This document shows positions 52,605 through 61,294 of a DNA stretch of 64,000 bases, in pieces. This stretch comes from Aquimarina rhabdastrellae (lineage in GTDB: Bacteria; Bacteroidota; Bacteroidia; Flavobacteriales; Flavobacteriaceae), in contig CANDNT010000002.1 of the NCBI GenBank assembly GCA_947387485.1, forward strand, positions 434,001 through 498,000. The letters are read 5' to 3'. Both the position numbers and the translations under genes were made by a program. Position 1 is the stretch's first letter; each line of letters begins with the position of its first letter. The notes below the pieces were generated by a model, which saw nothing but the letters and a program-made list of their open reading frames with translations, had not been told where the DNA came from and did not search any database.

Positions 52605-55600
52605 TTAGTCTTTTATAAATCTTTTAGAAAATAATTGATTATCTGTTTTTACTTGAAGTAAATACATTCCTGAATTCAAATTACTTACATCTATTTGATT
52701 ATTTTTAAGAAGTTCATGTTTTACTACTTGTCCTAAAAGGGTTGTTATACTATATGAAGCTACACCAGTAGTTGGTAATATGACATTAATCTTATTACCT
52801 GAAACAGGGTTAGGGTACATCTTAAATGTAGAAGAAGTACTTAATGTGTTTTCTGTTGTAAAAGAAGTATCTACAGCTGTATTGGTAATGGTAACATTAT
52901 AATCTTCTACCTCTCCGTAATCAAAAGAACCACAAGTAGCAGGTGTTTCATTATACCTCATAGATACACGCATTCTAGTAGCTCCACTTTGTGCTGTTGC
53001 AGGTACATCAAAACTACCAGAAACAGTATTGGCTTGTGTAGGAGATTGAGAGAATACCAATTCATTTGCATCTTCAAAATCACCATCTCTATTAAAATCT
53101 ATCCAAACAGCATAACCTTCACTATATACTCTACCTGTCCATGCAGGAGTAATAGTAATAGTGTTATTGGTTGCATTTAAAGTAGTCGATTGAGTTGTAT
53201 AATCAGCATAACCTCCATTAGAAGCATTAGATGTATTGTCAATGCTACCTAATTGTACTCTTTGTATATACTCATCACTTACATTATCACCATTAGATGC
53301 ACAATAACCTGTAGGATCAGGATTTGTATTACCTCCAGTAGTTACTAAAGAAAGGTCATCTAGTGCTATATCACTAGTATAAGAGGTACTAGATGTAGCG
53401 GTAAAACGTAGCCTAACAGTATCTCCAGTATAACTATTAAGATTAACTGAAGCGCTTTCCCATGAATTTCCTTGATCACCATTTAGATTCCATACTTGAT
53501 TCCATGTTGATCCATCTGTACTTGCTTCTAATACTAAAGTCCCAGTTGAACCTCCATACATATGATATTTAAAATTAAAAGTAGCTTGATTATGTCCACT
53601 AAGATCAAAACAAGGAGAATTTAATACAGCAGATTTATTAGGATATCCAGTACCATTACCAGAAGTTTCTATATAAATATAATAAGTACCTTGAGTAGCG
53701 CTAGATGGTCCAGTATTGTTTGAATTAGTACCACCACTATTGATATCCCAATCAATATCATCTCCAGTTCCTTGTGACCAAGCACCTAAAGTATTTTCAA
53801 ACCCTTCGTTATATGGGAATGTGGCTACAGTTGTAGTACATGTAGAACCAGTCCCACCACCGTTATAAGCATCACCAACATTAACTGCATACCAAGCATT
53901 TGTAACTGCAATTTCTTCTGTACCACCAGTACCATATAAATCTCTAGTAGCTTGTATCGCTCCTGCTCTAGCGTCTGCAAATGTTGAGTTAGCAGATAAA
54001 TAAACACTTAATGTTCTATACGATATTTTTGCTGCTTTGGTCATTCCTATAGCAGTAACATCATAAACATCACCTACATCATTAGTACCAGAGGCACCAG
54101 TTGTAAGGATAAAGAACCAATGATTTAATACACCTGAATTTGTATGTACACCGCAATAATCATTTCCCTGTGGTTCTGGGCCTCTAATAGGAGTAATACA
54201 ACCTTCGGCAACTGTAGCAGCTTTCCAGTTATCACCGTGATACGTATCTGGATAACCAAGAGATTTAGGATCACTCATAGAACGCAATGCAGCCGAACCA
54301 CTTCTTCTATCAATTTCGTCACCGATTAACCAAACCGATAAATCTGGATTTGTATCACTTCCATTACCTTTTGAAAAATGTTCAACAGCAGCACCCCAGA
54401 TATCAGAAAATCCTTCATTCAATGCTCCAGACTCTCTACGGTAAGCTAAGTTGGCTGTGTTTGTAGTTACGGCATGACCTATTTCATGAGCAGCTACATC
54501 AATACTAGTTAATGCATCAAAAATTCCATTACCTTCGTTTCCATTAGAACTACCATCCCCATAAGTCATAACACTACCATTCCAGAACGCATTATCAAAA
54601 GCTTGACCATAATGAACCCAACTATTGATAGCTGCATTATTGCCATCAAAACTATCGCGATCATGTTCAGATTTGAAATAATCATAAGTTTGAGCTGCTC
54701 CCCAATGCGCATCTAATGCGGCATTATCTTTATTAGAGTTATCAAACTCGGCACTAGTCCAGTTGTTGTCATTATCGGTAATATTTGTTGTAGGATAACT
54801 AGTAGATCTATTACTGTTATACGTATTTACACCATTACCTCTAGTATTGTCTCTTAATGCATAACTACTACCGATTTGACGAGTAGTGATTTCTCTATTT
54901 CCGCTATAGCGAGTAGCTGCATTTCCTGTAGCTAAAGAAAAATCCTCATAAGAAGTAGCTTCATTATGGTGAGGTACTTCTACTAAATTTTTAGAAGAGT
55001 TACTATATTCATCAAGGTGTTTTATAGTAGCATTGTAAAATAAAGGATTACCAGTGTGTGCGTCAATATAAACATCTCCTCTACTTAAAGGTTGAGTAGC
55101 GTAAATGTCAAACTTATAAGCTAGTTTTACCTCTACATTATCATTATGGTCAAACATAGGCAATAAAACAAGTTCACCAGTAGGTTGCTGATAAGCAATA
55201 GCTCTTGAAGCTGAAGGATTATCCCATAAATAAGAAGAGGCTCCAATCTGATCTAAAGCATTTTGAAATGCTTTTTCTCTAGTAATTGATGGAGTAACCG
55301 ACATCTCTTTAATGTCATAAGATTCGGTACTCAAGGATGATGCTTTTCCGTTACGCGAGTGTAATGTGACATTTCCAAATTCGACTTTAATACCTTTATA
55401 AGTTTGCTGAAATTTTTCATGAACAAATCCAAGTTTGTCCGTGTGTTGTCCTATTGCATTTAAGGTATTGTTTTGAGAAAGGTTTAGGTATTTTGAAAAA
55501 AGATCTTGAGTACTTTTTGTAGAAACATCAGTACTTTGATCAATTGTAATTAAACCTGGGGTTTTTCTCAAATACTCTTTTTCTGGATGTTGTTGTGCAA

Positions 55601-55664
55601 CAACAGTCCAGAAGGATAACCCCAATGCAGAAAGCATTAAGGCTTTTTTGTAAGTTTTCTTCAT
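52605..55664 (-). CDS. secreted M4 metalloprotease with GEVED and T9SS tail (second)
   Basis: A 1019-residue thermolysin-type protease. Signal peptide ALMLSALGLSFWTVVAQ (cleaved near 24), FTP/PepSY propeptide (about 40-210), zinc motif HEIGH at 393-397, ALNEGFSDIWG with the third ligand, and GVHTNSGVLNHWFFIL. After the catalytic domain: a MAM-like module (FPYNEGFENTLGAWSQG, about 625-790), a GEVED module (CGSFDYGEVEDYNV, near 920) and a T9SS tail (MYPNPVSGNKINV to LFSKRFIKD). The MAM-GEVED-T9SS tail closely resembles that of the subtilase at 48766, so the two share recently exchanged or duplicated modules. Confidence 0.93.
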   Translation of the reverse strand: MKKTYKKALMLSALGLSFWTVVAQQHPEKEYLRKTPGLITIDQSTDVSTKSTQDLFSKYLNLSQNNTLNAIGQHTDKLGFVHEKFQQTYKGIKVEFGNVTLHSRNGKASSLSTESYDIKEMSVTPSITREKAFQNALDQIGASSYLWDNPSASRAIAYQQPTGELVLLPMFDHNDNVEVKLAYKFDIYATQPLSRGDVYIDAHTGNPLFYNATIKHLDEYSNSSKNLVEVPHHNEATSYEDFSLATGNAATRYSGNREITTRQIGSSYALRDNTRGNGVNTYNSNRSTSYPTTNITDNDNNWTSAEFDNSNKDNAALDAHWGAAQTYDYFKSEHDRDSFDGNNAAINSWVHYGQAFDNAFWNGSVMTYGDGSSNGNEGNGIFDALTSIDVAAHEIGHAVTTNTANLAYRRESGALNEGFSDIWGAAVEHFSKGNGSDTNPDLSVWLIGDEIDRRSGSAALRSMSDPKSLGYPDTYHGDNWKAATVAEGCITPIRGPEPQGNDYCGVHTNSGVLNHWFFILTTGASGTNDVGDVYDVTAIGMTKAAKISYRTLSVYLSANSTFADARAGAIQATRDLYGTGGTEEIAVTNAWYAVNVGDAYNGGGTGSTCTTTVATFPYNEGFENTLGAWSQGTGDDIDWDINSGGTNSNNTGPSSATQGTYYIYIETSGNGTGYPNKSAVLNSPCFDLSGHNQATFNFKYHMYGGSTGTLVLEASTDGSTWNQVWNLNGDQGNSWESASVNLNSYTGDTVRLRFTATSSTSYTSDIALDDLSLVTTGGNTNPDPTGYCASNGDNVSDEYIQRVQLGSIDNTSNASNGGYADYTTQSTTLNATNNTITITPAWTGRVYSEGYAVWIDFNRDGDFEDANELVFSQSPTQANTVSGSFDVPATAQSGATRMRVSMRYNETPATCGSFDYGEVEDYNVTITNTAVDTSFTTENTLSTSSTFKMYPNPVSGNKINVILPTTGVASYSITTLLGQVVKHELLKNNQIDVSNLNSGMYLLQVKTDNQLFSKRFIKD

Positions 55665-55867
55665 TTTAGTTGAGTTTGTGTTAAGTTAAAATGAGTGTAG
55701 TTTAACTATTCGTAAACAATGTGTTAAAATTCCGAAAAATAGACGAAGTGTTACGGTGTTTTCGATAAGGTGAAAGGAAAAATCCATACACTACATCAAA
55801 AACATTGAAATACAAGGAAATATATTTAAGAGTGTGACGGTTTTTCCTACTTGTATATCTCGCCACA

Positions 55868-56836
55868 TTAGGCTAGTAAGTTGTTGGAAATGAATTCTAA
55901 AGTTCTTTTTTCATTATAGAAAATACGTGATTTATCCACAAAACCTACGTGACCACCGTAGTTTGGGATTTCTAAAAATAAGAAGTCATTTTTTTCTGCT
56001 TCATCAAAAGGATAGCATTGTGAACCTAAAAAAGAATCGTTTTTGGCATTAATAAGTAATGTCGGAATGTGTATAGATTCAAGAAACTGTTTGCTACTAC
56101 ATTGCGTATAATAATCTAAAGCATCCCTATATCCATGAGCTTTACTAGTGTATAGATCGTCAATATCCTGTAGAGATTTACAAGTTTTTACAGCCTCTTT
56201 TTTTAGTTTTTCAGGAAAAGCTTGACTTCTTTCATAAAGTTTGCTTTTAAGATGTTTAATAAAACGTTGTGTATAAATAAAATTCTTAGGAGAGTTTAAT
56301 TGATCCAAAGAGTTTTTTAAATCACAAGGAACCGAGATGGCTACGGCAGCCATTATTTCTTTTGGAAGGACAGGGTTTTCTCCTAAAAATTTTAATACAA
56401 TATTTCCGCCTAAGCTAAAACCATTAAGAGCAATATGTTTATAGTGATAATTTTTTAAAACATGTTGAATAACACTTTGGAGATCTTCTGTTGCACCAGC
56501 ATAATATGAACGGTATAATCTATTAATTTGACCACTACAATTACGTAAGTTGATGGCAAGTGTATCCCAATCATGTTGATTTACATGTTTTGCTACGCCC
56601 AAGATATATTGCCTTTGAGCATTGCCTTCTAATCCGTGTATAAGAATAAGTAGATTAGATGTTTTTTGTTGTGCATGACTCCAATCTATATCAATAAAGT
56701 CACCATCATTGAGATCAATACGTTCACGAGTTTGAATTACTCCGGTTACTTTTCGTGTTAAATTGGGATAAATAGTAGAAAAGTGACCATTTCTAAATAA
56801 AAAACTAGGCTTATAAGATGATGTAATAATAGGCAT
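55868..56836 (-). CDS. YheT-family alpha/beta hydrolase
   Basis: A 322-residue alpha/beta hydrolase of the YheT (UPF0017) type. FLRNGHFSTIYPNLTRK and RERIDLNDGDFIDIDW open the fold; LLILIHGLEGNAQRQYI is the oxyanion-side HG motif; the nucleophile serine is in ALNGFSLGGNIVLKFLGE (G-F-S-L-G-G); the acid and histidine fall in TLLINAKNDSFLG and NYGGHVGFVDK. Members are esterases, some acting on lipids. Single gene, cytoplasmic, no signal peptide. Substrate unknown. Confidence 0.9.
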   Translation of the reverse strand: MPIITSSYKPSFLFRNGHFSTIYPNLTRKVTGVIQTRERIDLNDGDFIDIDWSHAQQKTSNLLILIHGLEGNAQRQYILGVAKHVNQHDWDTLAINLRNCSGQINRLYRSYYAGATEDLQSVIQHVLKNYHYKHIALNGFSLGGNIVLKFLGENPVLPKEIMAAVAISVPCDLKNSLDQLNSPKNFIYTQRFIKHLKSKLYERSQAFPEKLKKEAVKTCKSLQDIDDLYTSKAHGYRDALDYYTQCSSKQFLESIHIPTLLINAKNDSFLGSQCYPFDEAEKNDFLFLEIPNYGGHVGFVDKSRIFYNEKRTLEFISNNLLA

Positions 56837-56931
56837 AATTCAAAACTTGTGGTAAATGTACAAAGCTTTGACCAAATACGTATTAATACCATTGTAATAT
56901 TAAATATTATGCAAGCATAATAAAATAACTT

Positions 56932-56939
56932 TATTTTTG
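56932..56939 (+). promoter_or_regulatory. -7 box of the thioesterase gene
   Basis: TATTTTTG, an exact TAnnTTTG match, ending 24 bp upstream of the ATG at 56964. Confidence 0.55.
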
Positions 56940-56963
56940 TAATTTAATTAGAAAGATAAAACG

Positions 56964-57455
56964 ATGTATATAAAAGAATTTGAAATACGATGGAGTGACT
57001 TAGATGCCAATAGGCATTTGGCAAATAGTGCTTATCAAAATTTTATGAGTCATACTCGTATGGCATTTTTAATAGAGAATGGTTTCGGTCAAAAAGATAT
57101 GGCACAATACGAAGTAGGGCCAGTAATTTTTTATGAACATATCTATTATTTTAGAGAAGTGTTTCAAGGTAAACCGATTAAAGTGAGTGTTGAGGTAACA
57201 GGAATGAGCGAAGATTTATGCTTTTTTGAGTTTAAACATAACTTTTATGATCAAAAAGGAAGAAACTTAGCACATTGCGAAATGTTGGGAGCATGGATGA
57301 ATCTTAAAGAACGTAAGATTACATCTCTGCCAGAAGCACTAGCCGAAAAGATTGAAAAATTTCCTAGAGCAGAGAACTTCAAAGTGTTAACCAAAGAGGA
57401 TACTCGTAAACACGGTAAGTTACCAGCAGATAAAAATCCAGAAGAATTAAAATAA
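56964..57455 (+). CDS. acyl-CoA thioesterase (4HBT hotdog)
   Basis: A 163-residue hotdog-fold thioesterase of the 4-hydroxybenzoyl-CoA thioesterase type. EIRWSDLDANRHLANSAYQNFMSHTRMAFLIENG carries the catalytic aspartate in the WSDLDANRHLANS motif (family R-x-x-D-x-D-x-x-x-H-x-N). GPVIFYEHIYYFREVFQGKPIKVSVEVTG follows as the long strands. It should hydrolyse acyl-CoA; chain length is not predictable. Single gene with its own -7 box, ending before a bidirectional terminator. Confidence 0.92.
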   Translation: MYIKEFEIRWSDLDANRHLANSAYQNFMSHTRMAFLIENGFGQKDMAQYEVGPVIFYEHIYYFREVFQGKPIKVSVEVTGMSEDLCFFEFKHNFYDQKGRNLAHCEMLGAWMNLKERKITSLPEALAEKIEKFPRAENFKVLTKEDTRKHGKLPADKNPEELK

Positions 57456-57463
57456 TTATATAA

Positions 57464-57494
57464 TAGCCCTTTATGCCTTTAATATAAAGGGCTA
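57464..57494. terminator. bidirectional terminator
   Basis: TAGCCCTTTAT (57464-57474) pairs exactly with ATAAAGGGCTA (57484-57494), 9-base loop. It lies between convergent stop codons at 57455 and 57506. Confidence 0.85.
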
Positions 57495-57505
57495 ATTAAT
57501 GAATA

Positions 57506-57823
57506 TCATAATTCTAATTGAGACATAGCAAATTTTCCCCATTGATCCATGTCTTTTAATATGGATTCTAAAGATTGTCCTAAAGGAGTAAGTTGGTATT
57601 CTACTTTGGGAGGAACAACGGGATAAACTTTTCTTTGAATTAAAAAATCACGCTCTAATTCTCTTACCGATTGCGTAAACATTTTATTAGAAATACCTGA
57701 AACTGTTTTTTGTAATATACCAGATCTAAGTGGTCCATCTAGAAGATGAAATAGAATAAGAGGTTTCCATTTATTTCCTATGATGTCCATTGTGAAATGT
57801 AACGGACAGATATGTTTTTTCAT
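57506..57823 (-). CDS. HxlR-type winged-helix regulator
   Basis: A 105-residue HxlR/MarR-like winged-helix protein. CPLHFTMDIIGNKWKPLILFHLLDG is the family start (C-P-x-x-x-x-x-x-x-I-G-x-K-W), with the cysteine that senses thiol stress in several members; GISNKMFTQSVRELERDFLIQRKVYPVVPPKVEYQLTPLGQSL is the recognition helix and wing. It is transcribed away from the VOC gene at 57958 and probably regulates it, as is common for HxlR pairs. Confidence 0.92.
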   Translation of the reverse strand: MKKHICPLHFTMDIIGNKWKPLILFHLLDGPLRSGILQKTVSGISNKMFTQSVRELERDFLIQRKVYPVVPPKVEYQLTPLGQSLESILKDMDQWGKFAMSQLEL

Positions 57824-57921
57824 TATTTATAAGTTTATAAAGTACTGTAAAAGACTATTTTACTGCTTTTGGTAACTATGTTTCAAAATGGTAAGGTGTT
57901 GTCTTTGAGTGAAATATAAGT

Positions 57922-57929
57922 TAATTTTG
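57922..57929 (+). promoter_or_regulatory. -7 box of the VOC gene
   Basis: TAATTTTG, an exact TAnnTTTG match, 28 bp upstream of the ATG. A TTG at 57899-57901 gives a 20-bp spacing for the -33 element. Confidence 0.55.
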
Positions 57930-57957
57930 GGATATGAAATAGATAAAATAATGTATT

Positions 57958-58470
57958 ATGAATGAAACATCAAGATATCCCAAATCATTTTCACATATAG
58001 GAATTACAGTACCAGATTTACAAAAAGCAGTTAAGTTTTATTCAGAAGTAATGGGTTGGTACATTATTATGGAACCTGCAATAATACAAGAAGAAAAAGA
58101 AACGGCTATAGGACAAATGTGTATAGATGTATTTGGCGAAGGATGGGGTTCTTTTGAAATAGCGCATTTATCTACTTCAGATGGTATAGGGATAGAGCTT
58201 TTTTCTTTTCCAAATGCAAAGACAACTGCCCCTGAATTTAACCCATTTAATACAGGATTGTTTCACTTTTGTGTTCAAGATCCAGATATAGAAGGATTAG
58301 TAAATAAAATTGTAGCAGCTGGAGGAAAACAAAGAATGCCTATACGGTCATATTACCCAAATGAAAAGCCTTATAAGATGTGTTATGTCGAAGATCCATT
58401 TGGGATAGTATTTGAAGTGTATACACATAGTTATGAGTTAACCTATTCTTCTGGTGCGTATACCAAATAA
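57958..58470 (+). CDS. VOC-family (glyoxalase-like) protein
   Basis: A 170-residue vicinal oxygen chelate protein. FSHIGITVPDLQKAVKFYSEVMGWYII is the start of the first beta-alpha-beta-beta-beta module with the first metal ligand His; GLFHFCVQDPDIEGLVNKIVAAGGKQRM begins the second, with His at FHF; CYVEDPFGIVFEVYTHSYE supplies the last ligand (glutamate in VFEVY). Family activities include lactoylglutathione lyase, dioxygenases and resistance proteins. The divergent HxlR regulator suggests induction by a reactive or toxic compound. Confidence 0.88.
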   Translation: MNETSRYPKSFSHIGITVPDLQKAVKFYSEVMGWYIIMEPAIIQEEKETAIGQMCIDVFGEGWGSFEIAHLSTSDGIGIELFSFPNAKTTAPEFNPFNTGLFHFCVQDPDIEGLVNKIVAAGGKQRMPIRSYYPNEKPYKMCYVEDPFGIVFEVYTHSYELTYSSGAYTK

Positions 58471-59370
58471 TTAGGTTTTACTCTTTAAAGGAGGTTTTGT
58501 AACAAGGTAAACACCGATAAAGATAAGAACAGCGGCCGAAATTTTTATAGGATCTAACTCATCACTTCCTAATGCTATTGCTATGAGTGTTGTTAATAAA
58601 GGCTGTAAATAAATAAAAACAGATACGGTTGTGGGTTTTAATTCTCTAATTGCAAATATGTTAAGAATATATGTCCCAAAAGTTGCAAATAGAACAACAT
58701 AACCTATTTTAAGAAAACCTTCTAACGGTACTGTTTCTATAGGCATTCTCAACACTTGATGTAATCCAAATGGCAAAACCATCACAAAACCAATAGTATA
58801 CATCCATTTCATAAAGGTAAATGGATGGTACTTTTGTGTTATTGTCTTTACCGTAATAATATATCCTGCATAGGAAGCAGCGTTGACAAAAATCAAGAAA
58901 TTACCTAAAACAGGATCAGTTGCAGTTTGAGCATTCCCTTTTCCATATAAGATAATCAATAAAGTACCACTAAGTCCAATTAAGATTCCGATGATTTTTG
59001 AGAGTAGAAGTTTCTCATTGAGAAATAATACAGATAAAATTAAAACAATCATAGGTGAAGTTACCATAATTACTGAGGCGCTGATAGGTGTTGTAAGATT
59101 CAATCCTTCAAAAAAAGCAAGCATATTTATAGCAACACCAAATAATGCAGCAGCAGCAATTCTTCTGAAATCTTTTCGAGCAATAGTTTCTTTGGGACCA
59201 AAAAAAGCACCAACTAACCAAAATAAAATCATAGTACCCAAAACCCTAAAAATAATAAAACCAAAAGGCTCTATATAGTGAGGCATAACATCTTTTGCAA
59301 TACTATAATTTGCAGCATAAAAAATAGCAACAAAACTTGCTGCTATAATGGCTAAAGTTCTTTTACTCAT
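58471..59370 (-). CDS. EamA/DMT-family exporter
   Basis: A 299-residue inner-membrane transporter with ten hydrophobic helices in two EamA repeats. The first repeat starts TLAIIAASFVAIFYAANYSIAKDVMPHYIEPFGFIIFRVLGTMILFW; the second is VLGNFLIFVNAASYAGYIITVK and after, ending in LKPTTVSVFIYLQPLLTTLIAIALGSDELDPIKISAAVLIFIGVYLV. Such proteins export amino acids or other metabolites. It is convergent with the VOC gene (adjacent stops) and overlaps nothing; the arsenate-reductase-like gene lies 3 bp upstream, so they share a message. Confidence 0.92.
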   Translation of the reverse strand: MSKRTLAIIAASFVAIFYAANYSIAKDVMPHYIEPFGFIIFRVLGTMILFWLVGAFFGPKETIARKDFRRIAAAALFGVAINMLAFFEGLNLTTPISASVIMVTSPMIVLILSVLFLNEKLLLSKIIGILIGLSGTLLIILYGKGNAQTATDPVLGNFLIFVNAASYAGYIITVKTITQKYHPFTFMKWMYTIGFVMVLPFGLHQVLRMPIETVPLEGFLKIGYVVLFATFGTYILNIFAIRELKPTTVSVFIYLQPLLTTLIAIALGSDELDPIKISAAVLIFIGVYLVTKPPLKSKT

Positions 59371-59373
59371 AAT

Positions 59374-59721
59374 TTAAATAACTTCCTTGGCAGCAGCTAC
59401 CGTTTTTTTTGAATTACCAATAAAGATGGTATCTTCAACTATAATTACAGGACGCTTAAGAAACGTATAATGTTCCAGAATTAAATTTTTATAATCAGTT
59501 TCAATGAGTTGTTGGTTTTTTAAATCTCTTTCTTTATATAGGCGTGCTCTTTTGCTAAATAAAGCTTCGTAACTTCCAGACAAGGATTTCATGTTCTCTA
59601 ATTGTTCTTCTGTAATAGGATCACTTTTAATATCTTGTAGTATATAGTCTGCACTTGGTTGTAATTCGTTTAAAATACGTTTACAAGTATCACAAGTAGA
59701 GAGGTAATATATTTTTTTCAT
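59374..59721 (-). CDS. ArsC/Spx-family protein
   Basis: A 115-residue thioredoxin-fold protein. IYYLSTCDTCKRILNELQ has the CxxC at 10-13 (Cys10, Cys13), then DIKSDPITEEQLENMKSLSGSYEALFSKRARLYKERDL and RPVIIVEDTIFIGN (the cis-proline strand). This is the ArsC/Spx/MgsR pattern; arsenate reductase, thiol-redox regulation or another role are all possible. The two cysteines make a redox role plausible. First gene of a two-gene unit with the EamA exporter. Confidence 0.85.
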   Translation of the reverse strand: MKKIYYLSTCDTCKRILNELQPSADYILQDIKSDPITEEQLENMKSLSGSYEALFSKRARLYKERDLKNQQLIETDYKNLILEHYTFLKRPVIIVEDTIFIGNSKKTVAAAKEVI

Positions 59722-59851
59722 AGCTATAATTTTAGCGCAAAAATAGTAGGTTTTTTGATATATCTATAAACGAAAATGTAATTTACAAAGAAGCTATTTT
59801 GATGAGATGTTAAAGCTAAATCAAAATCGACAATTGATTCAAGTAAAATGG

Positions 59852-59859
59852 TATTTTTG
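59852..59859 (+). promoter_or_regulatory. -7 box of the DinB gene
   Basis: TATTTTTG, an exact TAnnTTTG match, inside the extended open frame that starts at 59848. It places the true start at the ATG at 59893. A TTG at 59834-59836 is 15 bp upstream, slightly short for -33. Confidence 0.6.
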
Positions 59860-59892
59860 GAACTTGTATTAAAAAATAAAAATCGATTAGCA

Positions 59893-60348
59893 ATGAAAGA
59901 ACAATTGGCAATTACTAGAGTGAATAGGAAACTCATGGAGAAAATTCTTGATGGGCACACTTTAGAGCAACTGAATAAGGTTCCAGATGGATTTAGAAAT
60001 AATTTAATATGGAATATCGCTCATGTAGTGATTACACAACAACTTCTTGTGTACAAATTAAGTGGTTTGCCAATGAAAGTTAGTGAGGCATTAGTCGAGA
60101 AGTATAAAAAAGGAACACAAACTCAAGGAGATGTAACTCAAGGAGATGTAGCTGAGATAAAAGCTTCATTATTTAGTACATTAGATATGCTTGAAAAAGA
60201 TATAGAGGATAAAATTTTTACATCATATCAAGAATACCCTACAAGTACAGGTTTTGTGTTAACATCTTTAAGCGATGCTATAGCATTTAACAATTTTCAC
60301 GAAGGGATACATTTAGGATATATTTTGGCCTTAAAAAAAGCTTTATAA
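59893..60348 (+). CDS. cytoplasmic DinB-family protein
   Basis: A protein of about 151 residues with the four-helix DinB/YfiT fold, no signal peptide. The start MKEQLAITRVNRKLMEKI fits the first helix, NNLIWNIAHVVITQQLLVYKLSG has the first metal-ligand histidine, and FNNFHEGIHLGYILALKKAL the two C-terminal histidines. Metal-dependent thiol or detoxifying activity is possible. It ends overlapping the convergent lipoprotein gene by 6 bp. It is a second DinB protein besides the exported one at 37879. Confidence 0.86.
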   Translation: MKEQLAITRVNRKLMEKILDGHTLEQLNKVPDGFRNNLIWNIAHVVITQQLLVYKLSGLPMKVSEALVEKYKKGTQTQGDVTQGDVAEIKASLFSTLDMLEKDIEDKIFTSYQEYPTSTGFVLTSLSDAIAFNNFHEGIHLGYILALKKAL

Positions 60349-61086
60349 TTTAAGATGTTTGTTAAGATCTGATTTTGGAATAGAGAATTCTATAACTCCA
60401 TCAGCATAAGAAGCAATTTCATATTGATTGTATATGAAAATGATATGGTCTTTTAAGAATCCAATATTCTCGGGTAAGACAAATTGATCATTATCAAAGA
60501 AAAAGCCAGTGCTATTAATACTTTCTGATGGAGGGATCTTGTATTGTGTTCTAAAAATAGATTCTACATACGATTTAAAAGCTGGAATATCAGTAAAAAT
60601 ATCTGTATGTGTTAATAGTTTTCCTGTAGAAGGATTAAAATTAAGCATAGTTACATTCTGATTTCCATGAGCACCACCTGTAAAAAGATAAGAAGAGATG
60701 GTTATAGAAATAATGTTATCATCTTGATATAATACTTCCCCGTCTATAGAAGCTTCATAAGTGAACATAGTATCGGGGAATTCTTGTTTTAACTGCTGAA
60801 ATGAAGTATTAAAGCTTGAAATAGCAGAAGTGATAGAAGTAGTTGAGGATTCTTCTATATCTAATATTTTACAGACATGTTGTTCAATAGTTTTATTAAT
60901 CTTTATAGAAATATCGCCATCAATAACACTTTTAGGAATCGATATAGCGATTTCTGCACACCCTAAAGATTCACAGTTTTTAAAAACAGGTGGATCAATA
61001 GTTAAAGAATCAAAAATAAGAGACTCTTTCTTGGTACACCCAAATAAACTAATGAATAGAAATACTGATAAAAATAAATTACGCAA
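60343..61086 (-). CDS. lipoprotein with DUF3298/DUF4163-like domains
   Basis: A 247-residue lipoprotein. Signal peptide NLFLSVFLFISLFGC with lipobox Cys17. Residues about 90-150 (SFQQLKQEFPDTMFTYEASIDGEVLYQDDNIISITISSYLF) suggest the DUF4163-type domain and TGGAHGNQNVTMLNFNPSTGKLLTHTDIFTD is the DUF3298 signature (GGAHG-x-x-x-x-x-x-x-N-x-D/N-x-x-TG), the pair seen in RsiV-like anti-sigma ectodomains and in stand-alone lipoproteins. It probably acts on the periplasmic side of the outer membrane; function unknown. Confidence 0.8.
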   Translation of the reverse strand: MRNLFLSVFLFISLFGCTKKESLIFDSLTIDPPVFKNCESLGCAEIAISIPKSVIDGDISIKINKTIEQHVCKILDIEESSTTSITSAISSFNTSFQQLKQEFPDTMFTYEASIDGEVLYQDDNIISITISSYLFTGGAHGNQNVTMLNFNPSTGKLLTHTDIFTDIPAFKSYVESIFRTQYKIPPSESINSTGFFFDNDQFVLPENIGFLKDHIIFIYNQYEIASYADGVIEFSIPKSDLNKHLKL

Positions 61087-61155
61087 TGAGATAGTTTTAA
61101 TGTTAATCCTCTACTAAAGCTGATAAATATCTATAATTAGAATAAATTAAAATTA

Positions 61156-61163
61156 TAAATTTG
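61156..61163 (+). promoter_or_regulatory. -7 box of the cystathionine gamma-synthase gene
   Basis: TAAATTTG, an exact TAnnTTTG match, about 120-130 bp upstream of the gene, giving a leader of about 120 nt that includes an 8-codon frame (MAKSTVLH) at 61190-61216. Confidence 0.45.
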
Positions 61164-61294
61164 TGGTCTGAATATATTTAGATATAGCTATGGCTAAAAG
61201 TACAGTATTGCACTGACTTTTTATGTATAAATATCATATAAAATTATATGTCAAAATATCTTGCTAATAAGCAAAAGTAATAATGGAGGAAGAT

